Below, piece after piece: positions 6,799 to 15,274 of a stretch of DNA of 64,000 nucleotides (position 1 is the stretch's first letter; every line of letters starts with the position of its first letter). The translations under genes were made by a program, and so were the position numbers. Source of the stretch: Paracoccaceae bacterium (lineage in GTDB: Bacteria > Pseudomonadota > Alphaproteobacteria > Rhodobacterales > Rhodobacteraceae). The notes below the pieces were generated by a model, which saw only the letters and a program-made list of their open reading frames with translations, had not been told where the DNA came from and searched no databases. The stretch is from assembly GCA_024236495.1 (NCBI GenBank), contig JACKKJ010000001.1, forward strand, positions 1-64,000. Direction: 5' to 3'.

Positions 6799-9456
6799 AT
6801 GGGGAGCGATGGACAGGACATATCCGCCGCGCGCCATGGCAGGAACAGCCGCCTGACCCGGTTTGCAGGTGGCTTGCGCCTGTGCTTCCGCAGCGCCGCC
6901 TGCTGGGCAGCGCTGGTCATGATCTTCTGTGTCGCAAGTTCCGCGTTTCTGATCCAGAACGTCCTGCTTGACCTTGAACGGCACCGCTCTGCCATCGAGG
7001 ACAGGGTGCTTTGGAACATCGGACAGGCAGAGGTGGAACTGGGCGCGCTGGAAGCCGCTTTGGCGGATGCGCAGCTCTATCCTCAGACCGGCGATCTGGA
7101 TCGCGTGAAACGCGCGTTCGACATCTTCTACAGCCGCATCAAGATCATCGAGGAAGGGGCCGCCTACAAGGATCTGCGTGAGAGCGCCGAATTCGATGCA
7201 AACCTTGCCGCCATACGGTCGTTCCTTGACCGCAACGTGGCGAAGATCGATGGGCCGGACGATCAACTGCAGGGCGCGCTTGACAGCCTCCACGTCGATG
7301 TCAACGCGATCCGCAGCACGGTGCGCCAGATCGTGCTTCATACGGTAAGTTTACGAACCCAGTTCGCGGATTCGATCCGCAGCACGCTGGTCACGACGCT
7401 GATACAGCTTGGCGCGCTGGGGGCGTTGCTGATCGTGGTCCTTGTCCTCAGCACGCTTTTCGTTCTTCGCCTGTCCCGCAGCGCCGAGTTGCGCGCACAG
7501 CGGATCGGAGAAACCAAATCCCGGATCGAGGCGATCCTTACCCGCACCAGCGGCGCCGTGATCACCGTCAGCCAGGACGGAATCGTGACCGACTTCAACC
7601 GCGCGGCCGAACGCATGTTCGGCATCGCGGCCGCGGATGCGCTTGACCGTCACATCGCCGATGTCGCCATCGACGAGGACCTCAAGACGGCGATCCGCCG
7701 TGTCAAGCAAAGCGCGGCGGGCAGCGACATCACGCTTGCCGCCAACCTGTCCGAACAGATCACCCAGGCCCGACGCAAGGATGGTCGGCTTTTCCCGGTG
7801 AAGGCTTCGATCTCGGTGCTGAAAAGCGAAGCGGGCCGCATGGTGCTGGTCTGGATCAGCGACATCACCGAACGGCTGCAACGAGAGCAGGCATTGAAAG
7901 AAGCGCTGGAAAGCGCGCTGGCGGGCGAGAACACGAAGGCCCGTATGCTCAGCCTGATGAGCCACGAGATCCGGACACCGCTGAACGGCCTGATCGGCGC
8001 GCTTCAGGTTCTTGGCGAAACGCGGCTGACCGATCGCCAGCAGAAGATCATCGGGACGATGCAGACCTCCTGCGACATCCTGATGAGCCACGTCAACTCG
8101 GTGCTCGACATATCTCGGATCGATGCGAAAGGCATCGAAACGGCGCAAGAGCCCTTCAACGTCGAAAATGTTGCCCGCGAGGTCTACGAAAACCAGGTTC
8201 ACGCCGCGCACCTTGCCGGCAACACGCTGGTCGTCGAAAACATGATCGCGGGTGAACCGACCTATCTCGGCGACGCCCGGATGATCCGGCAGACGCTGAT
8301 CAACCTTGTCAGCAATGCCATCAAGTTCACGCATGGCGGGGTTATTCATATCCGGTCCACAGAAGGCGCGGACGGCGGATTCGAGATTGCGGTTCAAGAC
8401 ACCGGGATCGGCATCGCGCCGGAAAACCTTGCGCGTATCTTCGACGATTTCGTCACGATCGATGGCCGATACGAACGCAGCGCCGGCGGCACCGGCCTTG
8501 GACTGGGCCTGAGCCGAAGGCTGGCCGAAATGATGGGCGGCAGCCTGACGGTCAGCAGTACACTCGGCAAGGGCAGCACCTTCCTGCTGTCGCTTCCCGG
8601 TGCGGCCCGAACCAGCGCGCCCGTCGCCGCCCCGCAGGGCGCAGAGGAAGCGACGCCGCCCTCCCGCCCGCTTCGTATCCTTGTCGCAGAGGACAACCTG
8701 ATCAACCTCGAGATCCTGACAGAGTTGCTGGTGGCAGACGGACATCATGTCACCGCGGCGCGTGACGGGCAGGAAGCCGTGCGCCTTGCCCGCAGGGAAG
8801 CCTTCGACATGATCCTGATGGATATCAGCATGCCGGTGATGAACGGTGCCGACGCCACACGGGAAATCCGTGGCGCGCCGGGTCCGTGCAGCGCGGTGCC
8901 GATCGTCGCGGTAACGGCCTATGCCCAGGCCTCCGAGGTCGAAGGGTTCCTGGCGGCCGGCATGACCGCAGCCCTGGCAAAGCCGATTTCGCGCGCCCGG
9001 CTTCGCCAGCTGCTTGCAGAACTGACGACCGATTCCGCCCCTGCCCCCGGGATCGCGGCGATCGAGGAGGAGAACCTGCGCGATCTGATCGAAGCCCTCG
9101 GGATTCAGCGGATATCGAAGATCGCCAGCGAGATCGATACAGACCTGCAGGCACTGGTCAGCCGGATGAACAACCCGAACGCGGCCCCGGCAGAGCGAAA
9201 CGGCCTGGCGCAGGATGCACACAAGCTGGCCGGCGCTGTCGCCATGCTTGGTGCGCACCGGACGCGCGACACGCTGGTTGCGATCGAGTCGAGCCTGAAG
9301 GAAGGGTGCGCCCACGACGTGGCAGCAACGCTTTGCAGGACGCTTCGCGAGGACTGGCGCCAGACCAGCGAAGAGCTGGATTCCGTCCTTGCGATCGCGG
9401 CGGCCCTGGCGGCGGACCAGAACTCGGCGCCGGATACTATACGAAAGGCGACATGA
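6799..9456 (+). CDS. Hybrid sensor histidine kinase (PAS-HisKA-HATPase-REC-Hpt)
   Basis: An inner-membrane kinase of 885 residues. Order: transmembrane helix at about 35-57, periplasmic region of roughly 140 residues, second helix at about 196-224, PAS domain (about 247-355), HisKA with LMSHEIRTPLNGLIG (His near 389), ATPase domain (LINLVSNAIKFT near 500, DTGIGIAPE near 535, GTGLGLGLS), receiver (VAEDN near 629, Asp in LMDISMPVMNG near 674), and C-terminal Hpt (AHKLAGAVAML, His near 808). I prefer the ATG at 6799 because GGAGAG lies 7 bases before it. An ATG at 6745 overlapping the upstream stop would add 18 residues and cannot be excluded. The phosphorelay probably ends on the regulator at 5404-6015. 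The secreted protein encoded just upstream could modulate the periplasmic region. Confidence 0.93.
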   Translation: MGSDGQDISAARHGRNSRLTRFAGGLRLCFRSAACWAALVMIFCVASSAFLIQNVLLDLERHRSAIEDRVLWNIGQAEVELGALEAALADAQLYPQTGDLDRVKRAFDIFYSRIKIIEEGAAYKDLRESAEFDANLAAIRSFLDRNVAKIDGPDDQLQGALDSLHVDVNAIRSTVRQIVLHTVSLRTQFADSIRSTLVTTLIQLGALGALLIVVLVLSTLFVLRLSRSAELRAQRIGETKSRIEAILTRTSGAVITVSQDGIVTDFNRAAERMFGIAAADALDRHIADVAIDEDLKTAIRRVKQSAAGSDITLAANLSEQITQARRKDGRLFPVKASISVLKSEAGRMVLVWISDITERLQREQALKEALESALAGENTKARMLSLMSHEIRTPLNGLIGALQVLGETRLTDRQQKIIGTMQTSCDILMSHVNSVLDISRIDAKGIETAQEPFNVENVAREVYENQVHAAHLAGNTLVVENMIAGEPTYLGDARMIRQTLINLVSNAIKFTHGGVIHIRSTEGADGGFEIAVQDTGIGIAPENLARIFDDFVTIDGRYERSAGGTGLGLGLSRRLAEMMGGSLTVSSTLGKGSTFLLSLPGAARTSAPVAAPQGAEEATPPSRPLRILVAEDNLINLEILTELLVADGHHVTAARDGQEAVRLARREAFDMILMDISMPVMNGADATREIRGAPGPCSAVPIVAVTAYAQASEVEGFLAAGMTAALAKPISRARLRQLLAELTTDSAPAPGIAAIEEENLRDLIEALGIQRISKIASEIDTDLQALVSRMNNPNAAPAERNGLAQDAHKLAGAVAMLGAHRTRDTLVAIESSLKEGCAHDVAATLCRTLREDWRQTSEELDSVLAIAAALAADQNSAPDTIRKAT

Positions 9457-9583
9457 TCGCGCGAATGGCGATAATGATCCCCTTTTTGGCTATCCTCTTT
9501 TGATTTTCCGCACGAAAGCGGGGCTTAAGAAGCGCGCCCGCAAGTGCTGAAATGGCGGCAATCGCCCTAACGGTGCTTGCCTC

Positions 9584-10207
9584 ATGAAGAATTCCTCCTT
9601 CGACCTCGATGCCCTGCCGGACCGCCGCACGGGCTTTTTCGGTCTGGCTGCGCGTCTGGTGGGTGGTTTGCGGCCGGACCGCGCGCGGGCGTCTGCACCT
9701 GCCCCGCGTCCGGCGCATTTCCGGGCTGACCTCCTGCGGGGCGAACGTGTGCTCGCTGTGAACGCACCGGAGCACCATGGGCCTGACCTGTGCAGATGGG
9801 TCGCCAGCCTTGGCGCCGGGGGAATCGTTCGCGTCTCTCTCGACATGGCGTTCCAAATCCTGGAGCACCCCCTCCCCGATACCGCCGCGCTGATCATCTG
9901 GTCAGGTCCCTCCGCCTCCTGGGACGAGACACGCAGATTGTTGCGGCGCCTGCGGGAATGCGGGCCGGACCTGCCTTTGGTCCTGGTGGCCGACGGGGCG
10001 TCGAGGGCAGACTTCGGCGGAACAGCGGATGACGATGCGGACTGTGTCCTGCCTGCCGGCTTCGGCCCGACCGGCCTGAAACTCGCGCTGGAATCCGCGG
10101 TGAACAATCGCAAACGCCACCGCAACCGCATCCCCACAATCCCGGCCCAGGGCAAGCCGCAGCCGCGACGCCGCACGGCGAACGCGCTGACCGCCAGACC
10201 GGTCTAG
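9584..10207 (+). CDS. Receiver-like protein of unknown function
   Basis: I do not recognise this 207-residue protein. The middle (about residues 50-170) has the strand/helix rhythm of a receiver: a RVLAVNAP strand, ALIIWSGPSASWDE where the phospho-Asp strand would be, DLPLVLVADGAS, and DCVLPAGFGPTGLKLALESAV like the last helix. The key residues are not canonical: no acidic pair, and W/S in place of the Asp. The tail is basic (NNRKRHRNR and RRRTANAL). No clear ribosome site precedes the ATG. It follows the kinase by 127 bases on the same strand. Third-position GC supports this frame over the antisense ones. It may be a divergent pseudo-receiver of the same signalling block. Confidence 0.6.
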   Translation: MKNSSFDLDALPDRRTGFFGLAARLVGGLRPDRARASAPAPRPAHFRADLLRGERVLAVNAPEHHGPDLCRWVASLGAGGIVRVSLDMAFQILEHPLPDTAALIIWSGPSASWDETRRLLRRLRECGPDLPLVLVADGASRADFGGTADDDADCVLPAGFGPTGLKLALESAVNNRKRHRNRIPTIPAQGKPQPRRRTANALTARPV

Positions 10208-10274
10208 CCCCCCCTGGGGCTTGCGGGCGCAGGCCTGAAACGGACATAACGGCAAGACTGCAAGGGATGCCGTC

Positions 10275-10634
10275 ATGACCACGCTCAAGCTCCGTATTCT
10301 GTTCGACGACGCCATGCTTGGCCCCGGAAAGGCCCAGCTTCTGGCGCGCATCCGCGATACCGGGTCGATCTCCGCCGCCGGGCGCGAGATGGGCATGAGC
10401 TACAAGCGCGCCTGGCTTCTGGTGGAGGAGATGAACAGCGCCTTTCGCGATCCGCTGGTCGCCAGCGCCCGGGGCGGCCCCGGTGGCGGCGGCGCCCGGT
10501 TGACCGAGGCCGGCGAAGCGGTCCTGTCGCTTTACGCAGAGATCCTCGACCGCGCCCGCCGCGCCACGGCCGATCAGATTGCCTTGCTCGAAGCGATGTT
10601 GCGCGGCGGCCCGGATATGTCCGAAGGAAAATAA
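10275..10634 (+). CDS. ModE-type molybdate-responsive regulator, DNA-binding domain only
   Basis: A 119-residue winged-helix protein matching the N-terminal domain of ModE: LARIRDTGSISAAGREMGMS, then YKRAWLLVEEMNSAF, and GGPGGGGARLTEAGEAVLSLY. Full ModE carries two C-terminal TOBE (Mop) domains that bind molybdate; they are absent here, as in short ModE-like proteins of Rhodobacter relatives. It sits directly upstream of modA on the same strand, so it probably controls molybdate uptake through the inverted repeat at 10661-10682. How it senses molybdate without TOBE domains is not clear from the sequence. Confidence 0.88.
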   Translation: MTTLKLRILFDDAMLGPGKAQLLARIRDTGSISAAGREMGMSYKRAWLLVEEMNSAFRDPLVASARGGPGGGGARLTEAGEAVLSLYAEILDRARRATADQIALLEAMLRGGPDMSEGK

Positions 10635-10660
10635 CGCTTGCTGGCGGCATGCGTTTGTTA

Positions 10661-10682
10661 GATATGTTTCACGGAACATATC
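10661..10682. promoter_or_regulatory. Candidate Mo-box (ModE operator) before modA
   Basis: GATATGTT-N6-AACATATC, an inverted repeat with perfect 8-base arms, 14 bases before the modA start. It is similar in style to the TATAT-rich ModE operators of enterobacteria and Rhodobacter. Its position next to a ModE-like gene supports the reading. Confidence 0.65.
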
Positions 10683-10695
10683 GACCGGAGATACA

Positions 10696-11451
10696 ATGCC
10701 CCGCTTCCCTCTCGCCTTGCCCCTCCTCGCGCTGCTTGCCGGACCGGCGGCCGCCGACGAAGTCGTCGTCTTCGCCGCAGCCTCGATGAAGACCGCGCTT
10801 GACCGGGTCGCGTCGGCGTTCGAGACCGCGACCGGCCACAGCGTCACGATCAGCTATGCCGGATCGAATGCCCTTGCCCGGCAGATCATCGAGGGCGCAC
10901 CGGCAGACATCTTCATTTCCGCCAACACCCGTTGGATGGACGAGGTCGAGAAGGCCGGTTTGATCGCGGATGGCAGCCGCCGCGACATCCTCGGCAACAC
11001 GCTGGTGCTGGTTGCGACTGGCGCCGATGCGGCCCCGGTCGCGATCGCGCCCGGCTTCGACCTGAAGGCGCTGGTCGGGGATGGGAAGCTCGCGATGGCG
11101 CTGGTCGATGCGGTTCCGGCCGGCCAGTATGGCAAGGCCGCGCTGGAGAACCTTGGCGCCTGGGACGCGGTCGCTGGCTCGGTCGCGCAGGCCGACAACG
11201 TGCGCGCCGCGCTGGCGCTTGTCGTCTTGGGCGAAGCTCCCTTCGGCATCGTCTACGCGACCGATGCGGCCGCCGAACCCGGCGTGAGTGTCGCGGGCAC
11301 CTTCCCTGCGGGCAGCTACCCGTCGATCACCTACCCCGCCGCGCTTCTGACCGGGGCCGGAGACCCCGCCGACCGGGCCTTCCTCGACGCGCTGAGCGCG
11401 CCTGAGGCTGATGCGATCTTCGCCGATCAGGGCTTCGCGATCCTGGACTGA
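10696..11451 (+). CDS. modA: Molybdate ABC transporter substrate-binding protein
   Basis: Periplasmic molybdate-binding protein of 251 residues. A signal peptide (MPRFPLALPLLALLAGPAAA) leads into the family-typical VVFAAASMKTALDRVASAFE start, where Ser/Ala residues contact the oxyanion. Later come GAPADIFISAN, VDAVPAGQYGKAALENLG and GEAPFGIVYATDA, all standard for ModA. The ATG at 10696 gives a clean signal peptide; earlier in-frame starts would overlap the regulator gene. It is followed after 17 bases by modB and then modC, so the three form an operon that feeds molybdenum cofactor synthesis. Confidence 0.95.
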   Translation: MPRFPLALPLLALLAGPAAADEVVVFAAASMKTALDRVASAFETATGHSVTISYAGSNALARQIIEGAPADIFISANTRWMDEVEKAGLIADGSRRDILGNTLVLVATGADAAPVAIAPGFDLKALVGDGKLAMALVDAVPAGQYGKAALENLGAWDAVAGSVAQADNVRAALALVVLGEAPFGIVYATDAAAEPGVSVAGTFPAGSYPSITYPAALLTGAGDPADRAFLDALSAPEADAIFADQGFAILD

Positions 11452-11468
11452 GGGTGTAGACCGGGCCG

Positions 11469-12167
11469 ATGACAGACTGGCTTTCGCCCGAAGAATGGCA
11501 AGCGGTCGCGCTGTCCCTGCGCGTCTCGGCGGTGGCGACGGCCGCCAGCCTGCCCCTTGGCATCCTTGTCGCGCTGGCGCTCGCGCGCGGCCGCTTTCCC
11601 GGCCGCCAGGTCCTGAACGGCATCGTGCATCTGCCGCTGATCCTGCCGCCGGTGGTCACGGGCTACCTTCTGCTTCTCACCTTCGGGCGCAAGGGCCTTG
11701 TCGGGCAGGTTCTGGACCAGTGGTTCGGCGTCGTCCTTGCCTTTCGCTGGACCGGCGCGGCCCTTGCCGCCGCGATCATGGCCTTCCCCCTGATGGTGCG
11801 TGCGATCCGCCTCGCGATCGAGGCGGTGGACCCGAAGCTGGAACAGGCAGCTGCAACCCTGGGCGCGTCCCGGCCCTGGATCTTCGCGACCGTCACCCTG
11901 CCGATGATCCTGCCCGGCATTGTCGCAGGTGCGATCCTTGCCTTTGCCAAGGCGATGGGGGAATTCGGCGCGACGATCACCTTCGTGTCCAACATCCCGG
12001 GCCAGACGCAGACACTGCCCTCGGCGATCTACAGCTTCCTGCAGGTGCCGGGAGGCGATGCGCAGGCGGCGCGGCTGGTCATGGTGGCGGTCGTCATCGC
12101 GATGGCGGCGCTTCTGCTTTCGGAATGGGTCGGCCGTGCGGTGGCGCGCCGCATAGGTGGCGCATGA
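11469..12167 (+). CDS. modB: Molybdate ABC transporter permease
   Basis: Inner-membrane permease of 232 residues with about five helices. The ABC-contact EAA loop is clear: EQAAATLGASRPWIFATVTLP, followed by ILAFAKAMGEFGATITFVSNIPG, which is diagnostic of ModB. The stop codon TGA overlaps the modC start in an ATGA arrangement, so translation of the two is coupled. Confidence 0.96.
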   Translation: MTDWLSPEEWQAVALSLRVSAVATAASLPLGILVALALARGRFPGRQVLNGIVHLPLILPPVVTGYLLLLTFGRKGLVGQVLDQWFGVVLAFRWTGAALAAAIMAFPLMVRAIRLAIEAVDPKLEQAAATLGASRPWIFATVTLPMILPGIVAGAILAFAKAMGEFGATITFVSNIPGQTQTLPSAIYSFLQVPGGDAQAARLVMVAVVIAMAALLLSEWVGRAVARRIGGA

Positions 12168-13264
12168 CGCTTTCGGTATCGCTCAACCACCGCCTGCCGG
12201 GCTTCACACTCGACCTTTCGTTCGAGGCGCCTCCTGGCCTGACCGCGCTTTTCGGCCGCTCCGGTGCCGGCAAGACGACCGTGGTGAACGCGGTGGCGGG
12301 CCTTGTGACGCCAGAACGTGGTCGCATCGTCGCGGACGACGGCGTCCTTCTTGACACGGCAGCGGGCGTCAACCTGCCCCCCCACCGCAGGCGCGTCGGC
12401 TATGTCTTTCAGGACGCACGGCTTTTCCCGCATCTCACGGTGCGCCAGAACCTCCTCTACGGGCGCTTCTTCGCGCCGAAGGGGGCAGGCGCGGATCTGG
12501 CGCGCATCGTCGATCTCCTGGGCATCGCGGCGCTTCTGGGGCGCCGCCCTGGGGCTCTGTCGGGCGGGGAACGCCAAAGGGTCGCCATCGGGCGCGCGAT
12601 CCTGTCGAACCCCCGGATGCTCCTTCTCGACGAACCGCTTGCCGCCCTGGACGAGGCGCGCAAGGCCGAGATCCTGCCCTATCTCGAACGGCTTCGCGAC
12701 GAACTGGGGCTGCCGATGCTTTATGTCAGTCACGCGATGTCCGAGGTCGCGCGCCTTGCCACCACCGTCGTCCTGATGGAGGCGGGCCGGGTGACGGCGG
12801 CGGGGCCGACCGCCGCGATCCTCTCCGACCCCGCCGCCGCGACCGGGCTTGGCCTGCGCGAGGCTGGCGCGGTGCTCGACGCCCGCGTTGCCGCACAGGA
12901 GGCCGACGGGCTCACGCGGCTTGAAACCGGCGCCGGCCCGCTTTGGCTGCCGCAGATCGACGCGCGCGACGGTGCGCTGCTGCGCCTGCGCATCCTGGCC
13001 CAGGACGTGATGCTGGCGACGCAACGTCCGCAAGGGGTCTCCGCGCTCAACATCCTTCCCGCGACCGTGCGCGACATCCGCATCGGTGACGGCCCCGGCG
13101 CGCTGGTCCGTCTGACCGCGGGCGAGGAAACCATCCTTGCCCGCATCACCCGCCGTTCGGTCGATGCACTTGGACTGGAAGCCGGGCGGCCTGTCTACGC
13201 CGTGCTCAAGGCGGTGTCCGTCGCGCGTGAGAACGTGGGCCAGACCGGACAGATCGCGCGCTGA
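12164..13264 (+). CDS. modC: Molybdate ABC transporter ATP-binding protein
   Basis: Cytoplasmic ATPase of the ModABC importer, 366 residues. Walker A FGRSGAGKTT is near residue 31, a VFQDARLFPHLTV Q-loop follows, then signature LSGGERQRVAIGRAI, Walker B MLLLDEPLAALD, and the switch region YVSHAMSEVARLA. The C-terminal 70 residues form a TOBE/Mop-like domain (LRLRILAQDVMLATQRP, later ARITRRSVDALGL) as usual for ModC. I take the ATG at 12164 because it overlaps the modB stop and begins the family N-terminus; the frame is open far upstream but that part is antisense-like noise within modB. Confidence 0.96.
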   Translation: MTLSVSLNHRLPGFTLDLSFEAPPGLTALFGRSGAGKTTVVNAVAGLVTPERGRIVADDGVLLDTAAGVNLPPHRRRVGYVFQDARLFPHLTVRQNLLYGRFFAPKGAGADLARIVDLLGIAALLGRRPGALSGGERQRVAIGRAILSNPRMLLLDEPLAALDEARKAEILPYLERLRDELGLPMLYVSHAMSEVARLATTVVLMEAGRVTAAGPTAAILSDPAAATGLGLREAGAVLDARVAAQEADGLTRLETGAGPLWLPQIDARDGALLRLRILAQDVMLATQRPQGVSALNILPATVRDIRIGDGPGALVRLTAGEETILARITRRSVDALGLEAGRPVYAVLKAVSVARENVGQTGQIAR

Positions 13265-13382
13265 CACGCCAGGAATTCAGCCGGGCGCAAGACTTCGGCC
13301 ACGGCCGTTCCGCATATCCCCCAGGGCGCGCGCGCGTTTTCACGGCCCAGATCCCCTGGCGTGAAGAACCACCGCCCAGAGC

Positions 13383-13865
13383 CTAGTGCAGCGTCGCCGG
13401 CGCGGGCGTGGCGTGCAGGGCCAGACGGCGCAGGATCGCGCCCACCGCGCAGCCTGCCTCTGCCAGCATCGGCGCGGCGTCGGCACGCACCATCAGCGTC
13501 GCCAGAAGCATGGCGTCCTCGCGGTCGCCCTCTGCCGCGGACATCAGGAAATTGGCCAGGCAAGCCTCGTCTGCGCCGAGGCAGCGGCAAGCGACCTTGT
13601 GGTGCATGATCGGCCGCCGCCCGTAGCTCGCGCAGATCTCCAGCAGATCGGCGAAAGCGTAAAGCGCCCGCGCCGCGCCCTCTTGCCCAAGTCCGCGCGA
13701 GAAGGTTTGCGCCAGCTCTTCACGACCGCGCGCGCCGTCGAACCAAAGGCGCAGGCAAAGGACGGCAAGCGCCTCTGCCGCGTCCAGATCGGCCAGAAGG
13801 CCGACCGGCGCGGCACCGCGCGCGGCGCAGGATCGGGCCCTGTCATCGTCCTTCATGTCGTGCAT
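13383..13865 (-). CDS. Hypothetical protein, convergent with modC
   Basis: I do not recognise this 160-residue protein. It looks mostly alpha-helical, with several Cys (RSCAARG near residue 12, VLCLRLWF near 36, ICASYGRRP near 78, CRCLGADEACLANF near 93) and His residues (HHKVACRCLG). No signal peptide or membrane helix is evident. The CRCLGADEAC spacing could bind a metal. It converges with modABC and is followed on its own strand by nothing for over 100 bases. The ATG at 13865 has a weak GAAG upstream; an ATG three codons later is equally possible. Confidence 0.65.
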   Translation of the reverse strand: MHDMKDDDRARSCAARGAAPVGLLADLDAAEALAVLCLRLWFDGARGREELAQTFSRGLGQEGAARALYAFADLLEICASYGRRPIMHHKVACRCLGADEACLANFLMSAAEGDREDAMLLATLMVRADAAPMLAEAGCAVGAILRRLALHATPAPATLH

Positions 13866-13972
13866 CCATCTTCAGGTCGGCGCATCAGGCAGCGCCCAAT
13901 CAATTTCTGATAGTTTTTATCGGATTTGTCAATCAGGCAACCCCGACGGTCGCGGACTGCCATCCGCAACGA

Positions 13973-14001
13973 AAACCCCCGGCCACGGGGGCCGGGGGTT
14001 T
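13973..14001 (-). terminator. Rho-independent terminator after the Liv-type operon
   Basis: A 12-bp perfect stem (13973-13984 with 13990-14001) and a 5-base loop, flanked by A/T runs, 31 bases past the stop of the substrate-binding protein gene ending at 14032. Confidence 0.88.
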
Positions 14002-14031
14002 CGCGTCGGATCTTCCTGACGGAACAATCGG

Positions 14032-15249
14032 TTATTCGAAGGCGCTGGCGGGATAGAACTTGACGTTCTCCCACTTGCCGTCCTTGGCTTGCTGGATCGT
14101 ATATGATCCCGCCGGGGTGCCGCTGGCGTCGAAGCTCAGCGGGCCGGAGGCGCCTTCGTAGTTTACGTCCTTGCCGGCGGCGATCGCCTCCTTGCCGGCG
14201 GAAAAGGTGCTGACGGCCTCTCCACCATCGGCGATGTCACGGATCACGGCGTTCACCCCTTCGCCGGTACAGGCATCCGCCTGTTCAAGCGAAAGCGCGA
14301 TCAGGTTCGCCATGTCGAAGGAATTGGCCGCGAACGGTCCCGGCTCGGCGCCGGTCCTTTCCTGGTAGAGCGCGTCGAAGGCCTTGTACTCGGGCAGCGA
14401 ACTGTCTGCGTCAGCGAACTCCACGAAGGCGCGGTCATTCAGATATTGCGCCCCGGTAGCGTCGAAGATTTCCGGCACCGCGAGGTCGGCGGTGAAAAGC
14501 CATTCCCCTTCGAACCCGCCGGCCGTGGCCTCCTTGATCACGGTCACGCCCGATTCCTGCCCGCCAGCCAGGTAGATCGCGTCCGGCGCGTTGGCGAGGA
14601 CCGAGACAAGTTCGGCTTGATAGGACGGTTGGCCCGGGTTGTAGATGACATAGTCGGTCAGCTCGATTCCCGAGGCTGCCAGCTTGTCCTTTGCGACCTG
14701 CGCGGGCGAAATCGTCGATTCCTCGTTCTGGACCAGCATCGCCACGCGCTTGTAGCCCTTCTCGCTCAGCCAAAGGCCCGAGGCCGCGCCATCGCCAAGG
14801 TCGGACGAGACAGTGCGATAGACATAGTCGCCGCCCAGTTCGTTCAGCGTGATCGTGCCCGCATAGGGCGACATGATCACCGTCTTGGTGCGCTTGGCCA
14901 GATCGACGAGGGCCACCATCACGCCCGAGGTCGGTCCGACCACGGCCACGGCGCCCTCGCCTTCGATCATCTTGGTCGCTTCGCGGATCCCGACCTCCGG
15001 GTTGCCGCCGGTATCGGCGACGACCGTGCGCAGGTTGCCGCACTTGGTTCCACCCGCCGCGTTCACCTCGGCGACGCCCAGTTCCACAGCGCCCGCAACG
15101 ATCTTGCCGAATTCGCCAAGCTCGCCGGTCAGCGGCACCAGCACGCCGATGGTCACATCCTGCGCGCTGGCCGCCAGCGTCGACGCGGTGAATGCTCCGG
15201 CGAGCAGCGTCGATTTAAGCAGCATGCTCCTCATGGTCTGCGTCTTCAT
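14032..15249 (-). CDS. ABC transporter substrate-binding protein (Liv/urea-type, type I)
   Basis: Periplasmic binding protein of 405 residues with a signal peptide (LLAGAFTASTLAASAQD). It has the type I periplasmic fold of LivJ/LivK: VTIGVLVPLTGELGEFG at the mature start, VAVVGPTSGVMVALVDLAKR, and DAIYLAGGQESGVTVIKEA. Such proteins bind amino acids, urea, amides or aromatic acids, so the substrate cannot be read off. The ATG at 15249 follows AGGAGTG. It is the last gene of the importer operon 18528-14032, whose promoter shares a palindrome with the neighbouring hydroxylase and reductase promoters. It therefore probably delivers the compound that those enzymes degrade. Confidence 0.92.
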   Translation of the reverse strand: MKTQTMRSMLLKSTLLAGAFTASTLAASAQDVTIGVLVPLTGELGEFGKIVAGAVELGVAEVNAAGGTKCGNLRTVVADTGGNPEVGIREATKMIEGEGAVAVVGPTSGVMVALVDLAKRTKTVIMSPYAGTITLNELGGDYVYRTVSSDLGDGAASGLWLSEKGYKRVAMLVQNEESTISPAQVAKDKLAASGIELTDYVIYNPGQPSYQAELVSVLANAPDAIYLAGGQESGVTVIKEATAGGFEGEWLFTADLAVPEIFDATGAQYLNDRAFVEFADADSSLPEYKAFDALYQERTGAEPGPFAANSFDMANLIALSLEQADACTGEGVNAVIRDIADGGEAVSTFSAGKEAIAAGKDVNYEGASGPLSFDASGTPAGSYTIQQAKDGKWENVKFYPASAFE

Positions 15250-15274
15250 CTTTTCACTCCTCACTTTCTGGTTG

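Noticed and set aside
7351..9315. Open frame of about 650 codons antisense to the hybrid kinase
   Set aside because: Shadow of the kinase domains on the opposite strand.
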